DNA of 64,000 bases from Sphingomonas horti (GCF_009753715.1 NZ_WQMS01000002.1:1-64000), one strand, 5' to 3'. Shown: positions 1 to 8,822, counted from the first letter of the stretch. Notes: generated by a model not told the origin, from the sequence alone. Program-made: numbers and translations.

Positions 1-476
1 TCCTCTCGTGCGTGGACGCTTCGACAGCAACCACACTTTGGCACTCAGATGCCGGGAGCGGGAGCCATCCACCCCATCTGCTTCTCAGATCCGACGAGGC
101 TCTTCTGCGCGGTCACCGGACGCGTGTGGGACATGCCTGAGGAGCAGCCAGAGCGCGCGCCCGCCGATGCAGGCGGCTGCAAGGTGATCCCCTTTTCCGT
201 TCCTCGGGCGGCCTGATCGGCCCGAGGGCACGAAGGGAAGGTGGCTGGCTGGGCATCCAGCCAGCCACCGGCCCGGATGGGGATCTCCTTCAACGGCGGC
301 AGCGCTGTCATCTGAGGATCGGCGCTGCGCTATTGAGGGGCGAGGACATGAATCGTAGGGTAACCTGCGATCGTCATCGATAGGCAAGTGAACACACAGG
401 ATTTCGGCCTTGTAGATGCGGCGCTGACCAGAAGAATCGGCTGCAGCCGCACATCAGACTGCCTCGCGCGGCCAAG
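1..476. other. No supported gene
   Basis: I find no coding region here that I can support. The reading frames on both strands are short, have no recognisable motif and lack a convincing ribosome-binding site. The stretch lies downstream of the exonuclease gene, which is transcribed leftward. Confidence 0.5.
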
Positions 477-1364
477 TTAAGCATATCGCGACCAGCAGTC
501 GACGCGCTCCAGCCTCGGGCCAAGAGCACGAGGGCTCGCTTCGACGCAGTACACGTTGGCTGCAAGCCAGAACTCCTCCGCGGTCAAGGCCTCGTCCTTG
601 ACCTCTCTGCTCCAGACCCTCTGGCTGGGATTCCACCTGTAGCCTCGGGCGCGTAGCCGATCCTTGACGCCGAAGGCGGCGCCTTGGGCGTGCACGAGCC
701 AGCTCGGCTGCCTCGCTGTATCGAGAAGCTCCGCCAGAACCGTGCGCCCATCCGGGAAGCGGTGCCGGAGAAGGCCTATCACTGCGTCGACATCCGCATC
801 AGCGCGGTGCGCCTCGAACCAAAACCCGCACTGCATGCCGAGGAAGCCGAGGCTCCTGCCGTCGAAGCCGTGGGATGCCCAGTCGACATCCGCCATCGAG
901 CAGCCCCAGGCCAGTCCTGTTGCCTCCGGCACCTGAGCCTCCACCCACCTGCGGTCGAAGGCGGCGTTGTGGGCCACGATCAGGGAGGAGCCCTGGAGTA
1001 TCCTCTTCACGGCTCCGCGATCGATCTCGTGACCCTGGACCATTTCATCGGTTATCCCCGTGATCCGGACGACCTCGGGAGGAATCGGTCGCCCCGGGTC
1101 CTCGAACCATGAGTACGGCCGGTCGATCCGGGTGATCCGGCCTTCCTCGTCGCAGCGGAATCGGCGCAGCCCCAGCTGGATCAGCGCGTCACTCCCGTGG
1201 TCCGTTCCGGTCGTCTCCACGTCGAGGACGGTGCAGACGTAGGGCGACGCGGGATCGCCCTCGCCGGTCACTCCCTCCGACACGTCGAGCTTGCGCAGGA
1301 TACGGGCGTCCTGGTCGATCTGCTCCGCGCACGCGCAGCCGCCTCTGCTCCCCGGAAGAGCCAT
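477..1364 (-). CDS. DEDDh-type 3'-5' exonuclease (DNA polymerase III epsilon-like)
   Basis: The 295-residue protein has an N-terminal DnaQ-like exonuclease fold. Exo I is VLDVETTG (Asp and Glu ligands, about residues 46-53), Exo II is the HNAAFDRRW stretch (about 133-141), and Exo III is HRADADVDA, giving the His and Asp of the DEDDh class. Such enzymes degrade single-stranded DNA or RNA from the 3' end, in proofreading, repair or RNA turnover. The C-terminal 100 residues (ending in WSRYA) contain a short region that may bind substrate but that I do not recognise. A GGAG lies 8 nt before the ATG. The gene follows an MbcA/ParS-like gene on the same strand with a 76-nt gap, so the two are probably co-transcribed. 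It is not the replicative dnaQ, because the core replication context is absent. Confidence 0.85.
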   Translation of the reverse strand: MALPGSRGGCACAEQIDQDARILRKLDVSEGVTGEGDPASPYVCTVLDVETTGTDHGSDALIQLGLRRFRCDEEGRITRIDRPYSWFEDPGRPIPPEVVRITGITDEMVQGHEIDRGAVKRILQGSSLIVAHNAAFDRRWVEAQVPEATGLAWGCSMADVDWASHGFDGRSLGFLGMQCGFWFEAHRADADVDAVIGLLRHRFPDGRTVLAELLDTARQPSWLVHAQGAAFGVKDRLRARGYRWNPSQRVWSREVKDEALTAEEFWLAANVYCVEASPRALGPRLERVDCWSRYA

Positions 1365-1440
1365 ATGGTTGCTCCATTGATGTAGGCGCCGGCGGCGCCA
1401 GCCAGCCGGCCAGATGTCATCGGCGCAGAACCGGACGCGC

Positions 1441-2169
1441 CTAAGTCGGCAGGCGCTGTTCCACCGTGATGTCGAGACCGGGGATCTCGGACGACCTTGG
1501 CCTGCGTCCGCTCTGGCAGAGCACGTCCAGGATGCCCGGAGGAACCATCGCGATGGTAGTTGGACAATCGGGGTCTATCCCGAGCCTGATCTGCGCCTGC
1601 TCCGCTGCAGCCAGCCCGAGCCGCGCCTGGATGCGCTCCCGGATCACAGCGGCGGAACTGGCGAAGGACGCGTGGAAGGCGTGGACCAACTCGCCTCCGC
1701 GGGCGATGACTATAATCGCCGTATAGAGCCGAAGCCGCCGCATCCTCTCCCGCCTGTTGCCCCCGACGTTTCGTCCTGGATCCATCCAGGGCGACTCGGG
1801 ATCGTCGTCCGCGGCGTCGGCCAGCAGGCGGTCAATCTGATCGGGAGCCGCATCCAGCCCAACCGACAGGCCGTGCAGCAGGATCGCACGAACGAAGTTC
1901 TGACGCTCGAGACAGGCTTCAATTGCGTTCTGGCCGCCGAACAGCGCGCGCGGAGCTAGCATCCACGCCATCGGATCCTGGCCGATACCTTCGCGCTGAA
2001 AACGGCTGGCCGTTTCAGACGCGACCATCGCGACGCGGGTGATCTTACGGGCCGTGGCGGTCACACAGACGTCGCGTGCCTCGTCCTCGTCCAGCGGATC
2101 GGGAAACATCGCGGTGATCACTTGCGAAGCGGCACGAGCCGGCATCGCACGCGTGGAGAGAGCATCCAT
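1441..2169 (-). CDS. Protein with MbcA/ParS/Xre-antitoxin-like region
   Basis: The protein has 242 residues. The ATG at 2169 is chosen because GGAGGAAAG lies just upstream; a longer frame to 2262 has no such signal. Around residues 60-110 the run DPMAWMLAPRALFGG and the following helices resemble the toxin-binding (DUF2384) region of Xre/MbcA/ParS antitoxins, which typically reads as a W-L-x-x-P element followed by a Gly-Gly turn. This similarity is weak and made by eye. No RES-domain toxin is adjacent; the downstream partner is an exonuclease. The rest of the protein is Arg/Asp-rich and unrecognised. Transcription diverges from the ArsR gene, and the shared spacer holds an imperfect palindrome. 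Confidence 0.5.
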   Translation of the reverse strand: MDALSTRAMPARAASQVITAMFPDPLDEDEARDVCVTATARKITRVAMVASETASRFQREGIGQDPMAWMLAPRALFGGQNAIEACLERQNFVRAILLHGLSVGLDAAPDQIDRLLADAADDDPESPWMDPGRNVGGNRRERMRRLRLYTAIIVIARGGELVHAFHASFASSAAVIRERIQARLGLAAAEQAQIRLGIDPDCPTTIAMVPPGILDVLCQSGRRPRSSEIPGLDITVEQRLPT

Positions 2170-2270
2170 GGCTTTCCTCCGTGTGCCGCGATACCCCTCC
2201 CGCCCTGTCCAGCGGCGCGGCAGGTCCGCTGGGCGCCGGAAATGGGGAGTGATCAGCAACATTTCAATAC

Positions 2271-2286
2271 TTCGAGAATTCTAGAA
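2271..2286. promoter_or_regulatory. Candidate operator between divergent genes
   Basis: TTCGAGAATTCTAGAA is palindromic at 14 of 16 positions. It is flanked by the inverted hexamers TTCAAT (2263-2268) and ATTGAA (2289-2294). It sits between the leftward MbcA-like gene and the rightward ArsR gene, so ArsR autoregulation is the simplest reading. This is inferred from position and symmetry only. Confidence 0.45.
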
Positions 2287-2344
2287 ACATTGAAGTGATA
2301 GGATGCTCTTACTGATGTGGGTTCGGTTGGACTATCTGGTAGCC

Positions 2345-2635
2345 ATGGATGGGACAGCAGCCCTGCCGATACTGAGCGCTTTGGCCCAGCGCACCAGACT
2401 GGACGCCTACCTCCATTTACGTGACGTCCACCCGAAGGGGCTCTCGTCCGGCGAGATCGCGAAGACTCTCGGTACGCCGGCCAACACCATGTCTTCGCAT
2501 CTTCTCATATTGGCGCGCGCCGGCCTCATCACGGCGTCGAGGGACGGCAAGACCGTCTACTACCATGCCGAAGTCGGGATGGCGCAAAGACTCGCTGACT
2601 TCCTGTCGGCTGCTGAGGCCGTTCGGCACTCCTGA
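2345..2635 (+). CDS. ArsR-family winged-helix transcriptional regulator
   Basis: A 96-residue protein beginning MDGTAALPILSALAQ, which matches the usual ArsR N-terminus. A longer frame starts at 2303 but would add residues not typical of the family. The helix-turn-helix is in SGEIAKTLGTPANTMSSHL (about residues 35-53), followed by the wing, ITASRDGKTVYYHAE. There is no CxC metal-binding motif in the recognition helix, so it is more likely a redox or small-molecule sensor or a general repressor than an arsenic sensor. It is divergent from the MbcA-like gene, with a candidate operator between them. Confidence 0.85.
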   Translation: MDGTAALPILSALAQRTRLDAYLHLRDVHPKGLSSGEIAKTLGTPANTMSSHLLILARAGLITASRDGKTVYYHAEVGMAQRLADFLSAAEAVRHS

Positions 2636-3044
2636 TGCCGGTTCGCCCGACCGGCGAGCCGCCAAGGTCAAACGCATACCAGGGCGATGACGGCACCGGG
2701 TTTCAGATTGGTGGTTCCGGAAGCAGCGTCATTGTCTCAGGCGGCATGGCCGCGAACGGCACCGTTTCGGTCAAGTCGCTCGATGCGAACGCAACGCTGC
2801 CCAGGGGTGGGAGCCGGCGCTAGCCACCCGCGCCCCAAGCTGTTCCTTGGCTGTTCTTGAGCAGCCAGCAGGAGGCGTCCGCATCGTGACCGAGGAACTA
2901 TAGAGTGGGTGTTCAGATACTTTCCGGCACGATAACGGTAGATCCCGCCGCCGTAGGGTCTTCAGAAATGCCCAAAGAATTCATGCGGCGAAGACAGATG
3001 ACAGGTTCATCGCAAGTAGCAGACTTTCTGAGGCGATGCAGAAG
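2636..3044. other. Intergenic, no supported gene
   Basis: This 400-nt gap lies between the ArsR gene and the convergent TetR gene. Short frames are present but have neither a recognisable protein motif nor a good ribosome-binding site. I see no clear terminator. Confidence 0.5.
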
Positions 3045-3677
3045 TCAGTTTCTCCCACCAAGCTCAGTCGCAGGTTTCGGGTCGTCCAGGAAAACGCGTT
3101 CAACCAGCCCGTCGATCCACTCGCTGTCAATCGCCGCGTAGGGAATGAGCATTCGATAGTAGAAAGCGCCAAACAGCAGATCGAGGAGGATATCGCCTTC
3201 GTCGCGAGCCACTCCGAAGGGCTGGATAGCCCTGAGAGCTTCTTCCCGGCGCGGCTTTATCCAATTCTCCCAAAATGCGGCGCCTAGATCAGGATCTGAC
3301 TGGGCAGCTGCGACAAGGTGACGCAGCATTTCGCGCCGAGACGGGGTGAGCGCGCGCGCGAGGTCGTGAAGTGCGTTACTGAAAGTCCCAATCAGAGTGG
3401 CCGTCGGGCGATAGGCGATCACCGGACCGATTTCATCTAAGAACGCGTCCATGATCAGAGCGGCAGCATTGGGCCAACGTCGATAGATCGTTGTCTTCGC
3501 GACACCGGAAGCAGTTGATATACCTTCGACCGTAACGCGCCCTGGCCCGAATTCCCGGGCAAGTGCAAGTGCCGCCTCCCGGACGATGTCGGTTGTCACG
3601 CCGCTGCGCGCGCGTCCCTTCTCGCCAATCTTCACCCCACCACTCCCCTTCAAGGCCGCGCACGTACGACTATCCAT
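3045..3677 (-). CDS. TetR/AcrR-family transcriptional regulator
   Basis: The 210-residue protein has an N-terminal TetR DNA-binding domain: VREAALALAREFG, then VTVEGISTASGVAKTTIYRRW (two lines of the helix-turn-helix, about residues 32-68). A C-terminal ligand-binding domain follows. A GTG at 3635, preceded by AAGGGGAG, is an alternative start that would remove 14 residues. The gene is divergent from a LOG-SDR pair, and a perfect 16-bp palindrome lies 20 nt upstream. It therefore probably represses itself and that pair. The ligand is unknown. Confidence 0.9.
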   Translation of the reverse strand: MDSRTCAALKGSGGVKIGEKGRARSGVTTDIVREAALALAREFGPGRVTVEGISTASGVAKTTIYRRWPNAAALIMDAFLDEIGPVIAYRPTATLIGTFSNALHDLARALTPSRREMLRHLVAAAQSDPDLGAAFWENWIKPRREEALRAIQPFGVARDEGDILLDLLFGAFYYRMLIPYAAIDSEWIDGLVERVFLDDPKPATELGGRN

Positions 3678-3697
3678 AGGTTACGAGTCCCATCTGA

Positions 3698-3713
3698 AAC
3701 GATACGTATCGTT
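3698..3713. promoter_or_regulatory. TetR operator, perfect 16-bp palindrome
   Basis: AACGATACGTATCGTT is identical to its reverse complement. It lies between the divergent TetR gene (start 3677) and the LOG gene (start 3776), where an autoregulating TetR dimer would bind. Confidence 0.75.
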
Positions 3714-3775
3714 CGATGGAAAGCTCGTGGGGGCGATGTCGTCATTTAAATTTACCCTCAGCGATCGAGGTCAAC

Positions 3776-4351
3776 GTGCGCATTTGTGTCTTTGCCGGCT
3801 CCAACTCCGGCCACTCTTCCGTCTATGAGCGAGCCGCATCTTCGGTTGGCGCGCTCTTGGCGGAGCGTGGCATCGGCGTGGTTTATGGTGGCGCCGCTGT
3901 GGGCCTAATGGGAGTAATGGCGGACGCCGCCCTTGCCGCGGGTGGGCAAGTGATCGGCGTCATACCACAAGCCCTGGTTGAGCGCGAAGTCGCGCATTTC
4001 GGATTGACCGAGTTGCGCGTGGTAACCTCCATGCATGAGCGCAAGGCCCTTATGGCCGAGCTTTCCGACGGGTTCATCGCGCTTCCGGGCGGACTCGGGA
4101 CCTTGGAGGAGCTCTTCGAAGTTTGGACGTGGGCGCAGCTGGGCGACCACGCAAAGCCCTGCGCGGTGCTGAACGAAGCTGGCTTCTACGACCGGCTCTT
4201 GGAGTTCCTAGACATCGTCGTCGACGAGGGTTTCCTGAAGGCGATCCACCGCGACGCGCTGCTTGTTCGTAGCGAAGCGGCTGCCATCCTAGATGCGCTG
4301 GCAGACTTCAGGGCGCCTGTCGAAACCAAATGGCTCGCCGGGCAGAACTGA
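3776..4351 (+). CDS. LOG-family protein (nucleoside 5'-monophosphate phosphoribohydrolase)
   Basis: The 191-residue protein begins at GTG 3776 ([15 protein letters not shown]). An upstream ATG would add 20 residues that are not part of the family. It carries the Rossmann-type GGAAVGLMG motif (about residues 40-48) and the family signature PGGLGTLEE (about 104-112). LOG proteins release the base from cytokinin riboside or related nucleotide monophosphates; many bacterial members act as general nucleotide hydrolases. The next gene, an SDR, starts one base after the stop codon, so they form an operon under the TetR palindrome. Confidence 0.9.
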   Translation: MRICVFAGSNSGHSSVYERAASSVGALLAERGIGVVYGGAAVGLMGVMADAALAAGGQVIGVIPQALVEREVAHFGLTELRVVTSMHERKALMAELSDGFIALPGGLGTLEELFEVWTWAQLGDHAKPCAVLNEAGFYDRLLEFLDIVVDEGFLKAIHRDALLVRSEAAAILDALADFRAPVETKWLAGQN

Positions 4352-4352
4352 C

Positions 4353-5357
4353 ATGAACGCACCACTATCCACGCAGGGAAAAGCAGTGGTTGCCGCCCAA
4401 AGGCCGCTCGGGACTCCCTTCGGGCCCTTCACAACCGCTGAAGAGGTCGCGGGCGATATCGACCTTTCTGGGAAAGTCGCAGTGGTAACCGGCGGAGCTT
4501 CGAATCTAGGCCAAGAAACCGCGCGAGTGCTCGCCGCGAGGGGCGCAAAGGTGATAGTCCCGGCGCGCGACGCCGAGAACGCGAAACGGTCCCTGTCCTA
4601 TATCCCAGGCCTGGAGGTCTCAGCGATGGACCTCCTCGACCCACCGTCTATCTATCGGTTTGCCGACGATATTCTAGGTAGATATCCATCGCTGGACCTG
4701 CTGATCCTAAGCGCCGGCGTCATGGCGACGCCACTGTTCCGGGATCTCTACGGTAACGAAGGGCAGTTTGCCACCAATCACCTCGGTCATTTTCGCCTGA
4801 CGACCGAGCTTTGGCCAGCGCTTCGTAGTGCAGCGACTGCGCGCGTGGTCGTTCTGTCCTCACGAGGACATCAGTTGGGGGGCTTCGACCTCAATGACCT
4901 GAATTTCAGGCTCCGTCCCTATGATAAGTGGCTGGCCTATGGACAGGCCAAGACGGCCAACGCGCTATTTTCGGTCGCCCTCGACACGCGGGGCCGTGAC
5001 CACGGCATTCGCGCGTTTTCGGTACACCCTGGATCCATCCTTGGGCCTCTCGCTCGATATCTGACCCATGACGAGATCGATGCATTCGGCGCTCTTAACG
5101 CCGACGGCACGGCTGTGGTCGATCCACTCCGCGACATGAAAACGCCAGAGCAGGGCGCGGCGACCACGATATGGTGCGCGACCGCTCAGGCATTGCGAGA
5201 CAAGGGTGGGGTTTATTGTGAAGACTGCGATATCGCCGCGGTTGAAGTTGAAGGGAATTTCGGGGTGCGCCCATTTGCCGTTGACCGCGACATGGCTGAA
5301 AACCTGTGGAGAGAGAGTGTTCGCTTCACTGGCCGTGATCTTCCGGCCGAACTTTAG
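4353..5357 (+). CDS. SDR-family oxidoreductase
   Basis: A 334-residue protein starting at ATG 4353, immediately after the LOG stop codon. The Rossmann nucleotide-binding motif is TGGASNLG (about residues 47-54). The ILSAGVMA strand and the catalytic Tyr/Lys in YGQAK (about residue 195) mark a classical or extended SDR close to the WW-domain oxidoreductase/retinol dehydrogenase-like group. The likely reaction is NAD(P)-dependent reduction or oxidation of a small carbonyl or alcohol; the substrate cannot be told. It is the last gene of the TetR-controlled unit. Confidence 0.88.
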   Translation: MNAPLSTQGKAVVAAQRPLGTPFGPFTTAEEVAGDIDLSGKVAVVTGGASNLGQETARVLAARGAKVIVPARDAENAKRSLSYIPGLEVSAMDLLDPPSIYRFADDILGRYPSLDLLILSAGVMATPLFRDLYGNEGQFATNHLGHFRLTTELWPALRSAATARVVVLSSRGHQLGGFDLNDLNFRLRPYDKWLAYGQAKTANALFSVALDTRGRDHGIRAFSVHPGSILGPLARYLTHDEIDAFGALNADGTAVVDPLRDMKTPEQGAATTIWCATAQALRDKGGVYCEDCDIAAVEVEGNFGVRPFAVDRDMAENLWRESVRFTGRDLPAEL

Positions 5358-5499
5358 CCGGTTAAAACCGGCGAAGTGTTTATCATCGCGATCGCCTCCC
5401 GGCCAGCTGTAGGCTACGCTCCTTCCATGTTGATAGCACAACTTGGTTCCGACCAGTGTTCGATCGAAAAATCTAAACAAAGGGATTCAAGCAGGCTTG

Positions 5500-5757
5500 A
5501 TGGCAGACGAACCGTGTCCGCCGTCGGCCCGCCGCGCTAAACGGTTAGAGGCTGGCACCAATTGTTCTTCCGGGATGTATGAGCTTATCGCTTCCGGACA
5601 GATCGAAGCGATCAAAATAGGCCGTTCGACACTGATCCCTTACAGATGCCTCAAACAGCTGATTGTGATTGACCGGCACAGACGCCACAGAGTGGCGGGG
5701 GAGACGTTGATGAGTTGCCGACCGGGTGCCGGGAGATCGATACCATGGTATCAATAG
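5500..5757 (+). CDS. Small excisionase-like helix-turn-helix protein
   Basis: An 85-residue protein. The core SGMYELIASGQIEAIKIG (about residues 25-42) followed by RSTLIPY matches the MerR/excisionase-type HTH_17 fold, in which a short helix-turn-helix leads to a wing ending in a G-R-x-x-x-I/V-P pattern. Proteins of this kind are excisionases or small regulators of mobile elements. No integrase is nearby. The ribosome-binding site is weak and the N- and C-termini look irregular, so it may be a remnant. Confidence 0.55.
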   Translation: MADEPCPPSARRAKRLEAGTNCSSGMYELIASGQIEAIKIGRSTLIPYRCLKQLIVIDRHRRHRVAGETLMSCRPGAGRSIPWYQ

Positions 5758-5830
5758 CTCTCCAGGCTGCGGAAGTGCATGATCAAACGGGCCGTTGAGC
5801 GGCTTCCGTGGCTCCGAAGGGGGTCATCAG

Positions 5831-6409
5831 ATGGGCAGTAAGGTCGCTGTGCGCCTGGGAAACTCGGAGATGGGCGACGTCAGGCATGCCTGCGCCTTTT
5901 TCAGCGGGGTGGATGAAGCATATCGCGTCTTGCTCCCGTTCATTGCGGAAGGATTCGATCGCGGCGATAAGGCGATACACGTCATCTCCCCGGACGACGA
6001 AGCCGAACATCTTGAACGCCTCGCCTCGGCCGGGATCGATCCTGGTCATGCCCGCGCCACCGGTCAGCTGGAGCTCCGCAACACCACTGACGTTTATCTG
6101 AACGGTGGCCGTTTCGACCAGGATCGGATGTTAGCGTCCTTCGAGACCATTGCCGCCGCCAATGCTTCGAGCGGCTTCCCCGCGACCCGCATTGTCTGCA
6201 ATATGGATTGGACGGCAGATCATCGCCCGCAACATGAAGACATCATCGAGTTCGAAGCGAGGGTTGTCACCGAGGTCGCTGAAGCCGGGCCGTTCTGGGA
6301 AGCTGAGCCCGAACATCAGGATTATCTGGAACGAGTTCCGAATGGCTACACCTGCCATTTCCCGCGGCCAGGCTGGGTGTTGCCTCGGCGGTTGGTTAGC
6401 TTAGCCTGA
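5831..6409 (+). CDS. MEDS-domain (DcmR-type sensory) protein
   Basis: A 192-residue protein made up almost entirely of a MEDS domain: [20 protein letters not shown] (about residues 15-34), then [16 protein letters not shown] and a [14 protein letters not shown] segment. MEDS domains occur as sensors in methanogens and methylotrophs (DcmR) and as partners of anti-sigma or kinase proteins. No HTH or kinase domain is fused here, so it is a standalone sensory module. About 30 nt upstream of the shorter start, GGAAG-17 nt-CGTT resembles an extracytoplasmic (EcfG-type) promoter, but the -35 has one mismatch. Confidence 0.8.
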   Translation: MGSKVAVRLGNSEMGDVRHACAFFSGVDEAYRVLLPFIAEGFDRGDKAIHVISPDDEAEHLERLASAGIDPGHARATGQLELRNTTDVYLNGGRFDQDRMLASFETIAAANASSGFPATRIVCNMDWTADHRPQHEDIIEFEARVVTEVAEAGPFWEAEPEHQDYLERVPNGYTCHFPRPGWVLPRRLVSLA

Positions 6410-6563
6410 GCTGGTCGAAGAGCGTCCCGGCACACCGCGGCAGACAATAACGCGTGGTTGCTGGCTCGGTCGTGCTCGCGTCAAATATCTTGCAGATTAG
6501 CACGGTCGTCCGAATCGGCTTCCCGTAGAGCGGTGTGAGCTGTTCCATGCGACTATCGCGACG

Positions 6564-6893
6564 TCATTTTTCGTGCAGCAGAAAGGGTGCCGCTGGTGAA
6601 GGGGCGTCCATCGGCGCAGTGTGAGATGTACAACGCCGCTTTTCGCAGTTTTCTGCCTCGACACAATAGCCGACGTCTAGGCCGCGGAGTTCATCCCACA
6701 GGCAAATGCCGCGACCCAACAGAGTTGGAGTTATGGCGACGTGGAGGTGATCGACCAAGCCCGCCTTCAGATATTCCCGCGCGACGGTAGGGTCGCCCCC
6801 GATCCGAACATCTTTTTCACCAACGGCGGCTTTAGCGTCTGGGCGTGCTGATCTGAAGTACGCTCTTGCCGTTAGACCTACTGCTGCTGTCAC
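6564..6893 (-). pseudogene. Truncated dihydrofolate reductase-like (RibD C-terminal) protein
   Basis: The frame encodes only the C-terminal half of a RibD_C/DHFR-like reductase: KDVRIGGDPTVAREYLKAG, then VDHLHVAITPTLLGRGI. Intact proteins of this family have about 180-210 residues, with an N-terminal strand and NADPH site that are missing here. The C-terminus after GLDVGYCVEAEN runs into unrelated sequence, and a different frame there (KAALYIS) looks more like the expected last strand. Both ends therefore appear broken. Confidence 0.6.
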
Positions 6894-7240
6894 CCGTGAA
6901 AACGGCTACCGCCCCAAGAGCGCTCTTGGCCAAGATGAAGAGGTAAGACGTCAACGAACATTAGATGATATTCGACATCGCGGAGGAGCTAGTGACTGTC
7001 ACCCGCCCGTCTTTGCCGTTCAGGGGTGCTCGCATAATGACCGGAGCGGGACCTTGGCGGACCGGCCGTTTTCGGATAGGCCAGCGCGAAAGCAGAAGTC
7101 GGCAACTGATCAGAATGAGGTCTGGAACGGGGCTGCCAGCGGACCGTCCGCTTCCGATAGACTATCCGCGATAGCTGCCGTTCTCCCGAAAGGGTCGCCC
7201 CGCGGTCGCTTGTGACCTAGCTCTTCATCCTGCCGCCGCC
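6894..7240. other. Intergenic, no supported gene
   Basis: This is a spacer of about 350 nt between the reductase remnant and the leftward quinone oxidoreductase gene. I find no coding region, RNA gene or repeat that I can support. It may contain the lost N-terminal part of the decayed reductase. Confidence 0.45.
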
Positions 7241-8209
7241 CTATGGGATAAGAAGCAGCTTGCCGGTGGTGACACGACTTTCCATCGCCACATGCGCCTC
7301 CGCAGCATCCGACAAAGCGAAGTCACGGGCTGGCGCGACCCGCAGCGTACGCGCACGGATCCAGTCGAACAGGCGCGTTGTCCGGGCACGCAGCAATTCG
7401 GGGGTATGGATGTGGTCGGAAAAGACGGCGTAGCCGAGCTTGATGCTGCGCGGCAGGCTCATGATGTCAATCCGGCCGGGGTCGCCCAGCACCGGGCCGT
7501 ACCAGCAAAAGGTCCCGGAGCGACGCAACGAGGCAAGGGATCCGTCAAAGGTCGCGGGGCCGGAGCCGTCATAGACGACATGCACGCCCTCGCCGCCGGT
7601 GAGGCGGAGTACCTCGGCCGCGAAATCGCCGTCGGCATCGACGATGACATGGTCCGCCCCGGCGGCCCTCGCGGCCTCGACCTTGGCCGCGCACGAGACC
7701 CGGCCGATCACCGTGCCGCCGCGCAGCTTGATGATTTGCGTGAGTAACTGCCCAAGCCCGCCGGCGGCGGCATGCACCAGCGCGACATCGCCTGGCTGGA
7801 CTGGATAGAAGTCGGTCGCGAAGTGGCTGGCGGTCAGCCCCTGCATCATCAGCGAGGCGGCGGTGCGGTCGTCGATATCGTCGGGCACCGGCACTAGCGC
7901 AGCAGTGGGGATGGCAATCCGCTCGGCATAGCTGCCGGGGGCATAGACCCAGGCGACGCGCTGCCCGAGCGCGAGATCGGTCACCCCCTCGCCCAGCGAT
8001 ACGACGCGGCCGGCGCCCTCGACCCCGAGTGCGCGGGGCAACGGCCTCTCGTGCCACGCCATTCCCTGGCGCACGCCCACGTCCATGAAGTTCACGCCGC
8101 TCGCGGCGACCTCGACGAGCGCCTCCCCCGGACCTGCAACTGGCTCCGGCAGATCCAGCAGCTCGAGCACTTCGGGGCCGCCGATCGCCGTCATCGCGAT
8201 AACCTTCAT
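7241..8209 (-). CDS. NADPH:quinone oxidoreductase-type medium-chain dehydrogenase
   Basis: A 322-residue zinc-independent MDR protein. N-terminal GroES-like fold: EPVAGPGEALVEVAASGVNF, then GVEGAGRV (about residues 59-66). The Rossmann motif is HAAAGGLGQLLTQ (about 145-157), the usual AAAGGVG signature of quinone oxidoreductases. It lacks the structural Cys cluster of alcohol dehydrogenases. Expected reaction: NADPH-dependent reduction of quinones or enones. A 12-bp palindrome just upstream (8226-8237) matches one in front of the neighbouring TetR and MFS genes, which suggests common control by that TetR. Confidence 0.9.
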   Translation of the reverse strand: MKVIAMTAIGGPEVLELLDLPEPVAGPGEALVEVAASGVNFMDVGVRQGMAWHERPLPRALGVEGAGRVVSLGEGVTDLALGQRVAWVYAPGSYAERIAIPTAALVPVPDDIDDRTAASLMMQGLTASHFATDFYPVQPGDVALVHAAAGGLGQLLTQIIKLRGGTVIGRVSCAAKVEAARAAGADHVIVDADGDFAAEVLRLTGGEGVHVVYDGSGPATFDGSLASLRRSGTFCWYGPVLGDPGRIDIMSLPRSIKLGYAVFSDHIHTPELLRARTTRLFDWIRARTLRVAPARDFALSDAAEAHVAMESRVTTGKLLLIP

Positions 8210-8225
8210 CTTGCATCTCCTTATT

Positions 8226-8237
8226 GAATGATCATTC
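8226..8237. promoter_or_regulatory. Candidate TetR operator upstream of the quinone oxidoreductase
   Basis: GAATGATCATTC is a perfect 12-bp palindrome located 17 nt before the oxidoreductase start codon. It shares GAAYGATCRTTC with the palindrome at 8843-8854. Confidence 0.7.
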
Positions 8238-8255
8238 CAGAACGAAGCAAGAAAA

Positions 8256-8822
8256 TCAGCGCAGCGCTCGCAGGGCGAGATCGACGAGGGCGGCGATCTG
8301 CTCGCCCCCCGCGCCCGCGCGTGCAGCGAGTCGGATGCTGGCGATCGTCGCGATGACGAAGGCTGCGAGATGATCCACGTCGAGACCAGTCGCCACGTCG
8401 CCCTGCGTCTGCGCTTTGACCAAGGCTTCTTTCACGGCGCGGACCAACGTCTTGCTCGAAGCCTCACGGAGCTTCACCAGGTCAGGCCGGGAACAGCCAA
8501 ACTCGACGGTGGCGCCTAGGCCGAGGCACGCCCGGTTCGCTTCTCCCGCCACGCGGTCCAGCATCGCGCGAATGCCCTCAATCGCACGTTCGCGGCTCAT
8601 CAGCACCTCGGCATGCGTCCGCACTTCCTCCTGCGAATAGCGCTGCACCGCGGCGCGGTAGACGCCCCATTTGTCGCCGAACGTGTCGTACAGGCTCTGC
8701 CGACCGATCCCCATCGCATCGACGAGCATCTGCGCCGAACTACCCTCGAAACCATGCTCACGGAACACCGCAATCGCGGCCTCCACGGCATTATCGACAT
8801 CGAATTCCTTAGGACGGGCCAT
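8256..8822 (-). CDS. TetR/AcrR-family transcriptional regulator
   Basis: A 188-residue protein beginning MARPKEFDVDNAVEAAI; an upstream start at 8840 would add six residues. The helix-turn-helix lies in FEGSSAQMLVDAMGIGRQSL (about residues 25-44), followed by YDTFGDKWGVYRAAV. The C-terminal part resembles the YdeS/TetR_C group that often controls oxidoreductases. Palindromes of one pattern lie just upstream of this gene and upstream of the quinone oxidoreductase, so it is likely the repressor of both and of the divergent MFS gene. Confidence 0.92.
   Translation of the reverse strand: MARPKEFDVDNAVEAAIAVFREHGFEGSSAQMLVDAMGIGRQSLYDTFGDKWGVYRAAVQRYSQEEVRTHAEVLMSRERAIEGIRAMLDRVAGEANRACLGLGATVEFGCSRPDLVKLREASSKTLVRAVKEALVKAQTQGDVATGLDVDHLAAFVIATIASIRLAARAGAGGEQIAALVDLALRALR

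Noticed and set aside
306-314. TGTCATCTG, also found at 48966-48974
   Set aside because: A nine-base match in 64 kb is expected by chance; no other feature supports a transposon end at 306.
45-387. Overlapping leftward frames upstream of the exonuclease
   Set aside because: No domain, no ribosome-binding site and no homology recognised.
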